Origin: Rhizobium ruizarguesonis
Lineage (GTDB): Bacteria; Pseudomonadota; Alphaproteobacteria; Rhizobiales; Rhizobiaceae
Length of the DNA stretch: 64,000 nucleotides
NCBI RefSeq assembly: GCF_012349115.1
Contig: NZ_PQIG01000144.1
Span: 62,001-126,000, forward strand
Direction: 5' to 3'
In this document: positions 8,201 through 15,795 of the stretch, piece by piece
How the letters are laid out: each line of letters starts with the position of its first letter
Position numbering within the stretch: position 1 is the first letter of the stretch
The notes under the pieces: generated by a model
Told to the model about the DNA's origin: nothing
Databases searched by the model: none
Seen by the model: only the letters and a program-made list of their open reading frames with translations
Program-made: the position numbers and the translations under genes

Positions 8201-9076
8201 TCAGGCCGGTGTCCCGCAACGAAGCAGCCAGCCGGACAAGGCTGCAAAGGCTGGCCGTTTCGCATCCGGCGTCCGGCAACAGAGGCTGTAACCCGACGGC
8301 CGGGAGATGAAACCGTAGGGCGCGACCAGATGCCCGCGCTGAAGATCGTCTTCGATCGACGCGCGCGGGGCAAGTGCGATGCCAAGCCCGGAGCGGGCGG
8401 CACCCAGCGCCAGCAGCAGATCCTCGAATTCCTGGGCGCGGGAAAAGACGACCGGCGGCGTGCCGCTTTCGGCAAACCATTCGTCCCAGAGCTTCGGAAC
8501 GCTGCGGCTGGCGAGCATCGTCAGCGCGCCCATCGCCGCTGGGTCCTTGGACAGTGTCGCGGCAAGCGTCAGGGTGGTGACCGGCCCGAACTCGTCCGCC
8601 ATGAATCGCAGGGCGGTGATGCCTGCGGCCGGCCGATATTCACCACCCATGATCACGGCGTCCAATTCGGGGTGCATCTGCAGCGGCTCGACCATGGTCA
8701 TCGGTACGATGTCGACGGTATCGCCGAGGCTCGCCTGCATGCCTGCCACGCGCGGCATCAGCCACCAGACCGCGAAGGCGGAGGGCACGCCAAGGCGGAT
8801 GCGGCCCGGCACGACGCCTTCGAGTTCCGAAGCGGCGCGCAGCAGAATGTCGAAAGCCGCGCTCGAAGCCTCGGCGAAAGCGCTGGCCTGCGGGGTCGGG
8901 ACCAGCCTGCGGCCGTCACGCGTGAAGAGCTTGCGGCCGAAGTGATTCTCCAGCGTCGCGATCTGCTGGCGTACGGCGCCGCGCACCACCTTCAGCTCTT
9001 CGGCAGCCTTCAGAATGCTGCCGTGACGGCAGACGGCCTCGAAGGCGCGGACGGCATTGAGCGGTGGAAGACGCAT
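8201..9076 (-). CDS. LysR-family regulator of the GcvA type
   Basis: 291 residues beginning MRLPPLNAVRAFEAVCRHG, the opening characteristic of GcvA-like LysR proteins, followed by the helix-turn-helix (LKVVRGAVRQQIATLENHFG) and the KLFTRDGRRLVPTPQ wing. The frame runs upstream to 9343, but the first 89 codons look non-coding and the homology begins at the ATG at 9076. It lies 95 bp upstream of the AhcY-like gene on the same strand, so the two may form a unit. Ligand unknown. Confidence 0.88.
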   Translation of the reverse strand: MRLPPLNAVRAFEAVCRHGSILKAAEELKVVRGAVRQQIATLENHFGRKLFTRDGRRLVPTPQASAFAEASSAAFDILLRAASELEGVVPGRIRLGVPSAFAVWWLMPRVAGMQASLGDTVDIVPMTMVEPLQMHPELDAVIMGGEYRPAAGITALRFMADEFGPVTTLTLAATLSKDPAAMGALTMLASRSVPKLWDEWFAESGTPPVVFSRAQEFEDLLLALGAARSGLGIALAPRASIEDDLQRGHLVAPYGFISRPSGYSLCCRTPDAKRPAFAALSGWLLRCGTPA

Positions 9077-9330
9077 GGGGACGACATTCACAAAATCATA
9101 GTGGATCACTAGATCTCGCCATTGAACGAAAGGCAAGATCACGCCATATTGTACAGCTGTGCAATATGACGCATTCGAGACAGGGTGTGACGGATTTTCC
9201 GAACCTGTCCCACCTCGATTTCCCCTATGAACGGCGATCAGATCGCGTTTCGAGTTATACTGCGCCTTTTGAATTGCGTAAGCTTTCCGTGATATACGTA
9301 TATGAGTGATTCCTAACGACGACTGCGAAG

Positions 9331-9873
9331 GTGACCCGACCATTGACTCTTTTTGCCCGACTGGCTTCCGATGTGCAGCTGATGTTCCGGCGTCCGCCGC
9401 GACAGCAATATGGTGCGCTCTGCTATCGGGTGAAGAAGAAGAGCGGTGAGGTCGAGGTGCTGTTGATGACGAGCCGCGACACCGGCCGCTGGGTCATTCC
9501 CAAGGGCTGGCCGATGACGCGCAAATGCGCCCATGAGGTCGCGATGCAGGAAGCCTTCGAGGAAGCCGGCGTCCGCGGCGTCGTCGAAACGGAAACGCTT
9601 GGCGCCTACACCTATTCGAAGGTGCTGCGCGACGGGGTGCAAGTGATCTGCAAAGTGCAGGTCTATGCGCTCGAAGCCACCGACATGGCGAAGAACTTCA
9701 AGGAAAAAGGCGAGCGCCGGATCGAATGGGTTTCATTCGATGAAGCGGCCGGGCGCGTGCGTGAACCCGAGCTTCGCCACCTTTTCCTCGCCTTCAAGCA
9801 AAGGATGGGCGACAGGCTTGCGGCCAAGGCGGCGAAGCAAATTCCAGAAGTGAAACAAATTCCGGCGGAATGA
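9331..9873 (+). CDS. Nudix hydrolase with degenerate Nudix box
   Basis: 180 residues with a Nudix fold. The Nudix box runs from Gly59 to Val81; against the consensus G-x5-E-x7-REUxEExGU it keeps Gly59, Glu74, Glu77, Glu78 and Gly80, but has Lys65 for the first Glu and Gln73 for the Arg. The preceding WVIPKGW resembles diphosphoinositol-polyphosphate/Ap4A-type Nudix proteins. The start is uncertain: GTG at 9331, or TTG at 9343, which sits eight bases after AAGGTGA and is better placed. It stands alone before the phosphate permease gene. Confidence 0.85.
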   Translation: MTRPLTLFARLASDVQLMFRRPPRQQYGALCYRVKKKSGEVEVLLMTSRDTGRWVIPKGWPMTRKCAHEVAMQEAFEEAGVRGVVETETLGAYTYSKVLRDGVQVICKVQVYALEATDMAKNFKEKGERRIEWVSFDEAAGRVREPELRHLFLAFKQRMGDRLAAKAAKQIPEVKQIPAE

Positions 9874-9935
9874 ATCCTGCCATCTTGCACTGCTAGGAAA
9901 GCAGCGTAGAAGCAGATTCATCCTCAGGAACAAGA

Positions 9936-11435
9936 ATGCCGCCACGTCCCGCAGTCCTCACAAAACGCACGCTCGACAAGGACCTCGACAAGATCACCCA
10001 TGCCGAGGACGTGGCGAAGCATGTTTTGCGGCGGCTGGTGACGCCTGGACTCGGGCTGATCTTCCTCGGTCTGGCCATGCTCTTTGCCGGTGTCTATGTG
10101 TTCGACCGGCCGGGAGCAGTGCTCGTCGTCGCGGCGGCAGCCCTTGCCGGCTATATGGCGCTGAACATCGGCGCCAATGACGTGACCAACAATGTCGGTG
10201 CCGCCGTCGGTGCGCGCGCCATGACGATGGGCCAGGCACTGGTCATCGCTGCGATTTTCGAAGTTCTTGGCGCCACGGTCGGCGGCGGCGACGTCGTCAA
10301 GACGATTTCCGCAAACATCGTCGACGCCGTCCAGGTACCACCGGCGCTGCTCGGCTGGATCATGATGGCGGCGCTGATGGCCGCAGCTCTCTGGATCAAC
10401 CTCGCAACCTGGATGAACGCGCCGGTTTCCACCACCCATGCGATCGTCGGCGCGGTGATCGGCGCCGGCATCTCAGCCGTCGGACCGGAGCCGGTGAACT
10501 GGCGGGTGATGCTGGAGATCACCTCGAGCTGGATCACCTCGCCGCTGATCGGCGGGCTGATCGCCGCCGGGCTGCTTTATCTCGTCAAGACCCTGATCAT
10601 CTACCGCGAGGACAAGGTCGCGGCGGCCCAACGCTGGGTGCCGGTGCTGGTCGCGGTGATGGCCGGCGGCTTCATGGCCTATATGGTGCTGCAGCTCTCG
10701 CCCCCGGGCAGGTTCCCGCCGCTGACCATCCTCCTCATCGGGATCGGCATCGGGCTGGTAAGCTGGCTTGCCGCCCGGCCGCTCGTTGTCGCCCAAGCGC
10801 AGGCTCTCGAAAACCGCAACAGCTCGCTGCGGACACTGTTCCGGCTGCCGCTGATCGGCTCAGCGGCGCTGCTGTCCTTCGCGCATGGCGCAAACGACGT
10901 TTCGAACGCGGTCGGGCCGCTGTCGGCGATCGTCCATTCGGTCGGCATCGGTGGTGGCGGCGGCATCGGGCATCCGCCGCTCTGGGTGATGCTGATCGGC
11001 GCCTTCGGCATCTCCGTCGGCCTGCTGCTCTTCGGCCCGCGCCTGATCCGCCTGGTCGGCGAGGAAATTACCAAGCTCAATCCGATGCGGGCCTATTGCG
11101 TCGCGCTGTCGACCGCCTTCACCGTCATCGTCGCCTCCTGGCTCGGCCTGCCGGTCAGCACCACGCATATCGCCGTCGGTTCGGTCTTCGGCGTCGGATT
11201 CTTCCGCGAATGGTACACACGCCATTCGAAGCGCCGCATCGCCTATATAAGGCGCAAGGCCGAGAGCTTTGATATTGACGAGCCGGAAGACCCGAATATC
11301 CACGAGACACGGCGGCGCTATCTCGTGCGCCGTTCGCATTTCATGACAATCGTCGCCGCATGGATCGTCACCGTGCCGGTTTCGGGAGCGCTTGCGGCAA
11401 TGATTTATTGGGTTATGTTCGCGCTCTTCGTCTAA
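9936..11435 (+). CDS. pit: Inorganic phosphate transporter, Pit family
   Basis: 499 residues, a highly hydrophobic low-affinity phosphate/cation symporter of the inner membrane. It shows both family signature repeats: GANDVTNNVGAAVGARA near residue 78 and GANDVSNAVGPLSA near 320, each followed by a PVSTTHA/PVSTTHI motif. About ten membrane spans are evident, with a hydrophilic loop around residues 430-460. The N-terminal ~35 residues are polar and probably cytoplasmic. Its stop codon is the first element of a RIME-like repeat, so the 3' end of the mRNA probably folds as that element. Confidence 0.92.
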   Translation: MPPRPAVLTKRTLDKDLDKITHAEDVAKHVLRRLVTPGLGLIFLGLAMLFAGVYVFDRPGAVLVVAAAALAGYMALNIGANDVTNNVGAAVGARAMTMGQALVIAAIFEVLGATVGGGDVVKTISANIVDAVQVPPALLGWIMMAALMAAALWINLATWMNAPVSTTHAIVGAVIGAGISAVGPEPVNWRVMLEITSSWITSPLIGGLIAAGLLYLVKTLIIYREDKVAAAQRWVPVLVAVMAGGFMAYMVLQLSPPGRFPPLTILLIGIGIGLVSWLAARPLVVAQAQALENRNSSLRTLFRLPLIGSAALLSFAHGANDVSNAVGPLSAIVHSVGIGGGGGIGHPPLWVMLIGAFGISVGLLLFGPRLIRLVGEEITKLNPMRAYCVALSTAFTVIVASWLGLPVSTTHIAVGSVFGVGFFREWYTRHSKRRIAYIRRKAESFDIDEPEDPNIHETRRRYLVRRSHFMTIVAAWIVTVPVSGALAAMIYWVMFALFV

Positions 11436-11536
11436 AGCGCGTCGCGATCTTTCAGATCCGCGTGCCGCGCTTTAGGTCTTTATTTTCTGGCATGTCATGA
11501 TCGCAAAACCGCTGCACAGTTTTGCGAGACATGCTT
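11434..11536 (+). repeat. RIME1-like intergenic mosaic element, copy A
   Basis: About 103 bp starting AAAGCGCGTCGCGATCTTTC and ending TTTTGCGAGACATGCTT. The same two-part pattern recurs at 13947, 15019 and (reversed) 24987: a first palindrome around GATCTTTCAGAT, a variable centre, then a GCAAAACCGC...TTTTGCG hairpin. It begins inside the pit stop codon and ends just before rsmE. The name RIME (Rhizobium-specific intergenic mosaic element) is from memory; the repetition is seen directly. Confidence 0.8.
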
Positions 11537-11555
11537 CACGACCTCGAGTTTTTTA

Positions 11556-12293
11556 ATGCGCGCCAATTTCCGCATGCAACGGCTTTTCGTCGACGCGCCG
11601 CTTACGCGCGGTGCCGTCGTGGAGGCGAATGCCGATCAGTTCAACTATCTCGGCAATGTGCTGAGGATGGAGGAAGGTGGGGAGATCCTGCTCTTCAACG
11701 GTCGCGACGGCGAGTGGAAGGCGAGCCTCGCCTTCCCCACGCGCAAACGCATTCAGCTGACGGCAACCGAAGAGACAAGGCCGCAACCGCCGCCTTGCGA
11801 CCTGCATTATCTCTTTGCGCCGCTCAAGGTCGGCCGCATGGACTACCTCGTGCAGAAGGCGGTCGAAATGGGAGCCGGCCTGCTGCAGCCGGTCATGACC
11901 CAGCACGTTCAGGGCAAGATCACCAATCTCGACAAGCTGCGCGCCAACGTCGTCGAAGCGGCGGAGCAATGCGGCATTCTCGGCATCCCCGATGTGGCCG
12001 AACCGGTGAGGCTTCTCGACCTGCTCGACCGCTGGCCAACCGAGCGCCGCATCATCTATTGCGACGAGGGCGATGCCGGGCAGAACCCGCTGCCGGTGCT
12101 GTCAGTGATCAGGGAAAGACATATCGCTCTGCTCGTCGGGCCGGAAGGCGGCTTTTCGGAAGAAGAGCGGGCGCGGCTTCGAAGCCTCGATTTCGTCACC
12201 GCCATTCCGCTCGGACCACGCATCCTGCGGGCCGATACGGCAGCCGTTGCGGCCCTGGCGGTGGTCCAGGCGGCGATCGGTGACTGGAACTAA
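11556..12293 (+). CDS. rsmE: 16S rRNA (uracil-1498-N3)-methyltransferase RsmE
   Basis: 245 residues. RsmE methylates U1498 in helix 44 of 16S rRNA using a SPOUT-fold domain. The conserved AdoMet-binding knot is evident in the C-terminal half: LLVGPEGGFSEEE near residue 191 and PLGPRILRADTA near 221. The N-terminal MQRLFVDAPLTRGAVVEA segment is the PUA-like RNA-binding domain. The ATG at 11556 gives six extra residues before MQRLF (11574), which is the usual first residue; neither has a strong ribosome site. It precedes gshA by 147 bp, an arrangement I recall from other rhizobia. Confidence 0.93.
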   Translation: MRANFRMQRLFVDAPLTRGAVVEANADQFNYLGNVLRMEEGGEILLFNGRDGEWKASLAFPTRKRIQLTATEETRPQPPPCDLHYLFAPLKVGRMDYLVQKAVEMGAGLLQPVMTQHVQGKITNLDKLRANVVEAAEQCGILGIPDVAEPVRLLDLLDRWPTERRIIYCDEGDAGQNPLPVLSVIRERHIALLVGPEGGFSEEERARLRSLDFVTAIPLGPRILRADTAAVAALAVVQAAIGDWN

Positions 12294-12399
12294 GGTCGAA
12301 AACGGGTTGACATGGAAATCGCTGTTATTTTTTTGATGCGTCGTTGAAAGAATTTCACTTGCAACATGGGTGGCTTGGGTCCTAATCACCCTTCCAACT

Positions 12400-12423
12400 G
12401 CCCGGCCCCCTGGGCGCCTTTTT
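12400..12423 (+). terminator. Rho-independent-type hairpin in the gshA leader
   Basis: GCCCGG-CCCC-CTGGGC (12400-12415) forms a 6-bp stem including one G-U pair, followed by GCC and TTTTT (12419-12423). A weaker GGTG...CACC arm pair lies just before it (12369-12390). The element ends 17 bp before the gshA ATG and over 100 bp after rsmE, so it could end rsmE transcripts, attenuate gshA, or end a small RNA. Confidence 0.55.
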
Positions 12424-12440
12424 GAATACAGGTATCCCGC

Positions 12441-13814
12441 ATGGCCCGCGACACTACCGACCAGACACCGCTCTCTTCGGTCCAGGATCTGACCGATTAT
12501 ATCGCCGCGGGCAACAAGCCGCGGGAGCGCTTCCGGATCGGAACCGAACACGAGAAATTCGCTTTCTTCCGCGCCGACAACAGCCCGGTTCCCTATTTCG
12601 GCGATGCCAGCATTTCGGCCCTTTTGACCGGCCTGCAGAAAAAAAGCGGCTGGGAGCCGATCACCGATGGCAGCAACATCATCGGCCTTGCCGAACAGAA
12701 CGGCATGGGCGCGATCTCGATCGAGCCCGGCGGCCAGTTCGAACTCTCCGGTGCACCGCTGGAGACGATCCACGAGACCTGCAAGGAATCGAACCAGCAT
12801 CTGGCGACGCTGCGCGAAATCGCCGAGCCGATGGGCATCCGCTTCCTCGGCATCGGCGGCAGTCCGAAATGGACCTATGCGGAAACCCCGCAGATGCCGA
12901 AATCACGCTACGAGATCATGACCCGCTACATGCCGAAGGTCGGCACCCAGGGTCTCGACATGATGTACCGCACCTGCACGATCCAGGTGAACCTCGACTT
13001 CTCCTCGGAAGCCGACATGCGCAAGAAAATGCGCGTCTCGATGAAGCTGCAGTCGCTGGCGACCGCCCTCTTCGCATCCTCGCCCTTCACCGAGGGCAAG
13101 CCGAACGGGCTGCTCTCCTGGCGCGGCGATATCTGGCGCGACGTCGACAACCGGCGGGCCGGCCTGCTCGACTTCACCTTCCGCGACGACTTCGGCTTCC
13201 GCGACTATGCCGAATGGGCGCTCGACGCGCCAATGTATTTCATCGTCCGCGACGGCCGCTATCACGACTGTACCCATGTCACCTTCCGCCAGTTCATGAA
13301 CGGCGCATTGAAGGGCGAGGTCGCCGATCCGGCGCCGACGATGGGGGACTGGACGAACCATCTTTCGACACTTTTCCCCGACGTGCGGCTGAAGCGTTTC
13401 CTCGAAATGCGCGGCGCCGACGGCGGCCCGTGGCGCCGCATCTGTGCGCTGCCGGCCTTCTGGGTCGGCCTGCTCTACGATGATGCGGCACTCGATGCCG
13501 CTGATGAGTTGACGAAGGATTGGAGCTTTGCCGAGATCGGCGCGCTGCGCAATGCCGTTCCCGCCGAAGGGTTGAAGGCGCAATTTCGCGGACATCCGCT
13601 TTTCGACATGGCGCGCGAAGTGGTCGGCATATCAAGGGCCGGCCTCAAGGCGCGCGGTAAGCTCAACCGGGAAGGCCAGGACGAGACGATCTTCCTGGCG
13701 CCGCTCGACGAGGTGCTCGCCAAGAAGGCGACGCTCGCCGAGGATCTGCTGTCGCTCTATCACGGCCGCTGGCACGGCTCCGTGGAACCGGTCTTCGAGG
13801 ACTATCAGTATTGA
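12441..13814 (+). CDS. gshA: Glutamate-cysteine ligase
   Basis: 457 residues of the plant/alphaproteobacterial GCS class, which joins glutamate and cysteine to give gamma-glutamylcysteine, the first step of glutathione synthesis. Diagnostic segments are FRIGTEHEKFAF (residues 33-44), ITDGSNIIGL, ISIEPGGQFELSGAP near 95, GSPKWTYAETPQMPKSRYE (in order) near 140 and MYRTCTIQVNLDF near 175. Length and motifs are intact. Glutathione is important for oxidative-stress tolerance and symbiosis in rhizobia. A terminator-like hairpin lies directly upstream, which makes leader control possible. Confidence 0.95.
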   Translation: MARDTTDQTPLSSVQDLTDYIAAGNKPRERFRIGTEHEKFAFFRADNSPVPYFGDASISALLTGLQKKSGWEPITDGSNIIGLAEQNGMGAISIEPGGQFELSGAPLETIHETCKESNQHLATLREIAEPMGIRFLGIGGSPKWTYAETPQMPKSRYEIMTRYMPKVGTQGLDMMYRTCTIQVNLDFSSEADMRKKMRVSMKLQSLATALFASSPFTEGKPNGLLSWRGDIWRDVDNRRAGLLDFTFRDDFGFRDYAEWALDAPMYFIVRDGRYHDCTHVTFRQFMNGALKGEVADPAPTMGDWTNHLSTLFPDVRLKRFLEMRGADGGPWRRICALPAFWVGLLYDDAALDAADELTKDWSFAEIGALRNAVPAEGLKAQFRGHPLFDMAREVVGISRAGLKARGKLNREGQDETIFLAPLDEVLAKKATLAEDLLSLYHGRWHGSVEPVFEDYQY

Positions 13815-14158
13815 GTCCGATCCCGGTTCCCCTTTTCCCGGAATCGCTCTGGCAGCCCTATTTTCGACCGTCTCCGAGCAGCGCGCCTGAAGGCCGGCGA
13901 GGTGGTGCTCCACGCGACCTGCCGCTGGGGCCTTAGCCGAACGCCCTAAAGCGTGTCGCAATCTTTCAGATTCGCTTGCCGCGCTTTACATCCTTTGTTT
14001 TTCCGCATGCCGTTGTCGCAAAAACCGCTGCTCTCTTTTGCGAGACGTGCTTTAGCGAAATTCCTCCCTAAGTTCTTATGGCAAAAAGCCGTTTGCGCAT
14101 TGCCATTTCCGGTTATAGTGGCGTTACAACACGTCACGACCTGGGGAAAGGGACTTCC
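13815..14158. other. Non-coding gap between gshA and the DUF937 gene
   Basis: A 344-bp stretch without a credible gene. Its right part (13947-14055) is RIME-like copy B; the remaining ~130 bp at the left shows no clear ORF, promoter or terminator. The GGAAAGGGA ribosome site of the next gene is at 14145-14153. Confidence 0.7.
13947..14055 (+). repeat. RIME1-like intergenic mosaic element, copy B
   Basis: Same two-palindrome layout as copy A, beginning TAAAGCGTGTCGCAATCTTT and ending TTTTGCGAGACGTGCTTTA. It differs from copy A at scattered positions and has one extra A in the GCAAAAACCGC part. It lies between gshA and the DUF937 gene. Confidence 0.8.
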
Positions 14159-15013
14159 ATGCTGCCACTCTTCGACATGATGATGCAGGCGCAGAACGGC
14201 GCGGCGATGGAGGCGATCGCCCGGCAGTTCAATCTCGCGCAGGAACAGGCCACCAAGGCGATGGCGGCGTTGATGCCGGCTTTTTCCGCCGGCCTGAAGC
14301 GCAGCACCAGCAATCCCTATGATTTCGTCGGGCTGATGCAGGCGGTCTCCTCCGGCAACTACGCGCGATATTTCGAGGATATGAGCCGGGCCTTCACGCC
14401 GGAGGGTATTTCCGACGGCAACAATATCCTTGCCCAACTCTTCGGCTCGAAGGAGGTTTCGCGCGCGGTCGCCGCCCAGGCCGCACAGATGACCGGCATC
14501 GGCCAGGACATCTACAAACAGATGCTGCCAGTGCTGGCCGATACGCTGATGGGTGGGCTCTTCAAGCAGACGACCGGCCAGATGGCCTCACCGGTCAACC
14601 CCTTCGTCAACACGGCGATGGGCGAGACCATCCAGAAATGGCTGGAAAGCACCGGCTTCGCGCCGAAGCCGAAGACGGCCCCGGAACCCAGCATCTTCGA
14701 CAACCCCTTCACGCAGGCGATGCAGTTGATGTTTTCGGTGCCGAAGTCTGAATCGACGCCGACGCAAAACCCCTTCCTCGACAATCCCTTCGCCAAGGCC
14801 TTCCAGGAGATGATGGGCGGACTTGGCCAGCAACCGGCAGCCAAGACGCCGGAGGCGCCGAAGGAAGAGGCGAAGGTCAATGCCGACAGCTATACCGAGA
14901 TGCTGAACACCATGTTCGACAGCGGACTGGAAGTGCAGAAGAACTACCAGAGGAACCTGGAAGCGATCTTCGAAACCTATCGGCCGAAGCCCTCGTCCAA
15001 GACGAGCGAATAG
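14159..15013 (+). CDS. DUF937-family protein with NPF-rich C-terminal half
   Basis: 284 residues. The N-terminal ~150 residues, helical and Ala/Met-rich (MLPLFDMMMQAQNG..., LAQEQATKAMAALMPAFSAG), resemble DUF937 (YidB-like) proteins of unknown function. The C-terminal half is Pro/Gln-rich with repeated NPF triplets (NPFVNTAM, NPFTQAM, NPFLDNPFAKAF) and ends in a charged helix (MFDSGLEVQKNYQRNLEAIF) reminiscent of phasin-like helices. I chose the ATG at 14159, six bases after GGAAAGGGA; the frame opens 27 codons earlier without support. No signal peptide or membrane span is evident. It is flanked by RIME-like elements on both sides. Confidence 0.78.
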   Translation: MLPLFDMMMQAQNGAAMEAIARQFNLAQEQATKAMAALMPAFSAGLKRSTSNPYDFVGLMQAVSSGNYARYFEDMSRAFTPEGISDGNNILAQLFGSKEVSRAVAAQAAQMTGIGQDIYKQMLPVLADTLMGGLFKQTTGQMASPVNPFVNTAMGETIQKWLESTGFAPKPKTAPEPSIFDNPFTQAMQLMFSVPKSESTPTQNPFLDNPFAKAFQEMMGGLGQQPAAKTPEAPKEEAKVNADSYTEMLNTMFDSGLEVQKNYQRNLEAIFETYRPKPSSKTSE

Positions 15014-15018
15014 CGCTC

Positions 15019-15186
15019 TAAAGCGCGTCGCGATCTTTCAGATTCGCTTGCCACGCTTTAGGTCCTTGGTTTCTCGCATATCGTTGCCGCAAAACCGCGG
15101 CACACTTTTGCGCGACATGCTTTCGATTTTTTGCGCATGTCGTTATCGCAAAACCGCGACACACTTTTGCGCGACATGCTTTAGCG
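15019..15186 (+). repeat. RIME1-like element, copy C, with duplicated second module
   Basis: Starts like copies A and B (TAAAGCGCGTCGCGATCTTT), but the second half, a CGCATATCGTTGCCGCAAAA module ending TTTTGCGCGACATGCTTT, is followed by another copy (15134-15186) with a few substitutions. It is therefore ~60 bp longer than the others. It begins 6 bp after the DUF937 stop and abuts the DUF1127 terminator. Confidence 0.8.
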
Positions 15187-15189
15187 CAT

Positions 15190-15230
15190 AAAAAAACCCG
15201 GAGATGGCTTGGGAAAGCCGATCACCGGGT
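15190..15230 (-). terminator. Rho-independent terminator of the DUF1127 gene
   Basis: On the minus strand ACCCGG...CCGGGT encloses an inner GGCTT/AAGCC stem and is followed by TTTTTTT (plus-strand A-run at 15190-15196). Stem, loop and T-run are all present. It lies 48 bp after the DUF1127 stop at 15279. Confidence 0.85.
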
Positions 15231-15278
15231 CAAGCGGCAGGGCTATTGGCTATCACCCTGCGGGGAAACTCGACGCTC

Positions 15279-15581
15279 CTACTCTTCGTAGGAGCGCAAA
15301 AGAGACGACAGGCGCCAGCGATTGCGCGCCGAGCGCGTCAGGTGTTCCGACGGGTCCTCGAAAAAGGTCGAAGCCAGGAACGCGGAGGTCAGGTCGGCCC
15401 TGCTAAGGCCGATATCCCTCAGTTGAGCGTCGCTCAGATCGTGCAGCGTGTTGATATCCATTCGATTGCGGAACCCGCGAAAGAGGGAGGTCAACGGTGC
15501 GAGGCCTGCTGCCAGACGCTGGGGAAACGTCGGGGTGAGCTTGCCGCAGTCGAGTTCTATTGTTCTGTCTGTCATCCGCAT
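15279..15581 (-). CDS. DUF1127-family small protein
   Basis: 100 residues. The core DLSDAQLRDIGLSRADL (about residues 48-64) is the DUF1127 motif, an Arg-rich short domain found in many small alphaproteobacterial proteins, some linked to phosphate, carbon or stress control through RNA. An AAGGAGAG site precedes the ATG at 15581. The protein is longer than the commonest ~45-50-residue members, with a ~40-residue N-terminal extension and an Arg/Ser-rich tail. Divergent from a LysR gene and followed by its own terminator. By analogy with Brucella VtlR, which as I recall controls DUF1127 genes, the neighbouring LysR protein may activate it. Confidence 0.85.
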   Translation of the reverse strand: MRMTDRTIELDCGKLTPTFPQRLAAGLAPLTSLFRGFRNRMDINTLHDLSDAQLRDIGLSRADLTSAFLASTFFEDPSEHLTRSARNRWRLSSLLRSYEE

Positions 15582-15761
15582 GGGACTCTCCTTTCTTTCG
15601 ATTTTCTTTTAGGCGCGCAACAACCCACCCCTCCCGCGAGGTCGCACGGGAAGGAGCAAGGCTGAATTGGCTCGGACAGGCAGGGTGTCTGTCCTTCACT
15701 TTGCTTGATTTGCATCCCGAAGATGCCAAAGACCTATTGATCAGTCCAACGAATGTTTCTA

Positions 15762-15772
15762 ATGATTATCAT
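15762..15772. promoter_or_regulatory. Short dyad between DUF1127 and LysR genes
   Basis: ATGAT-T-ATCAT is a perfect dyad just before the LysR gene at 15784/15796, inside the 200-bp divergent region. It could be part of a LysR autoregulatory site; it is short, so chance is not excluded. Confidence 0.3.
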
Positions 15773-15795
15773 CAGCTATCTTTATGGGTGACAAC

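Noticed and set aside
12307..12312. TTGACA -35 box upstream of gshA
   Set aside because: No acceptable -10 box at 16-18 bp; the T-rich stretch is too close. Not called a promoter.
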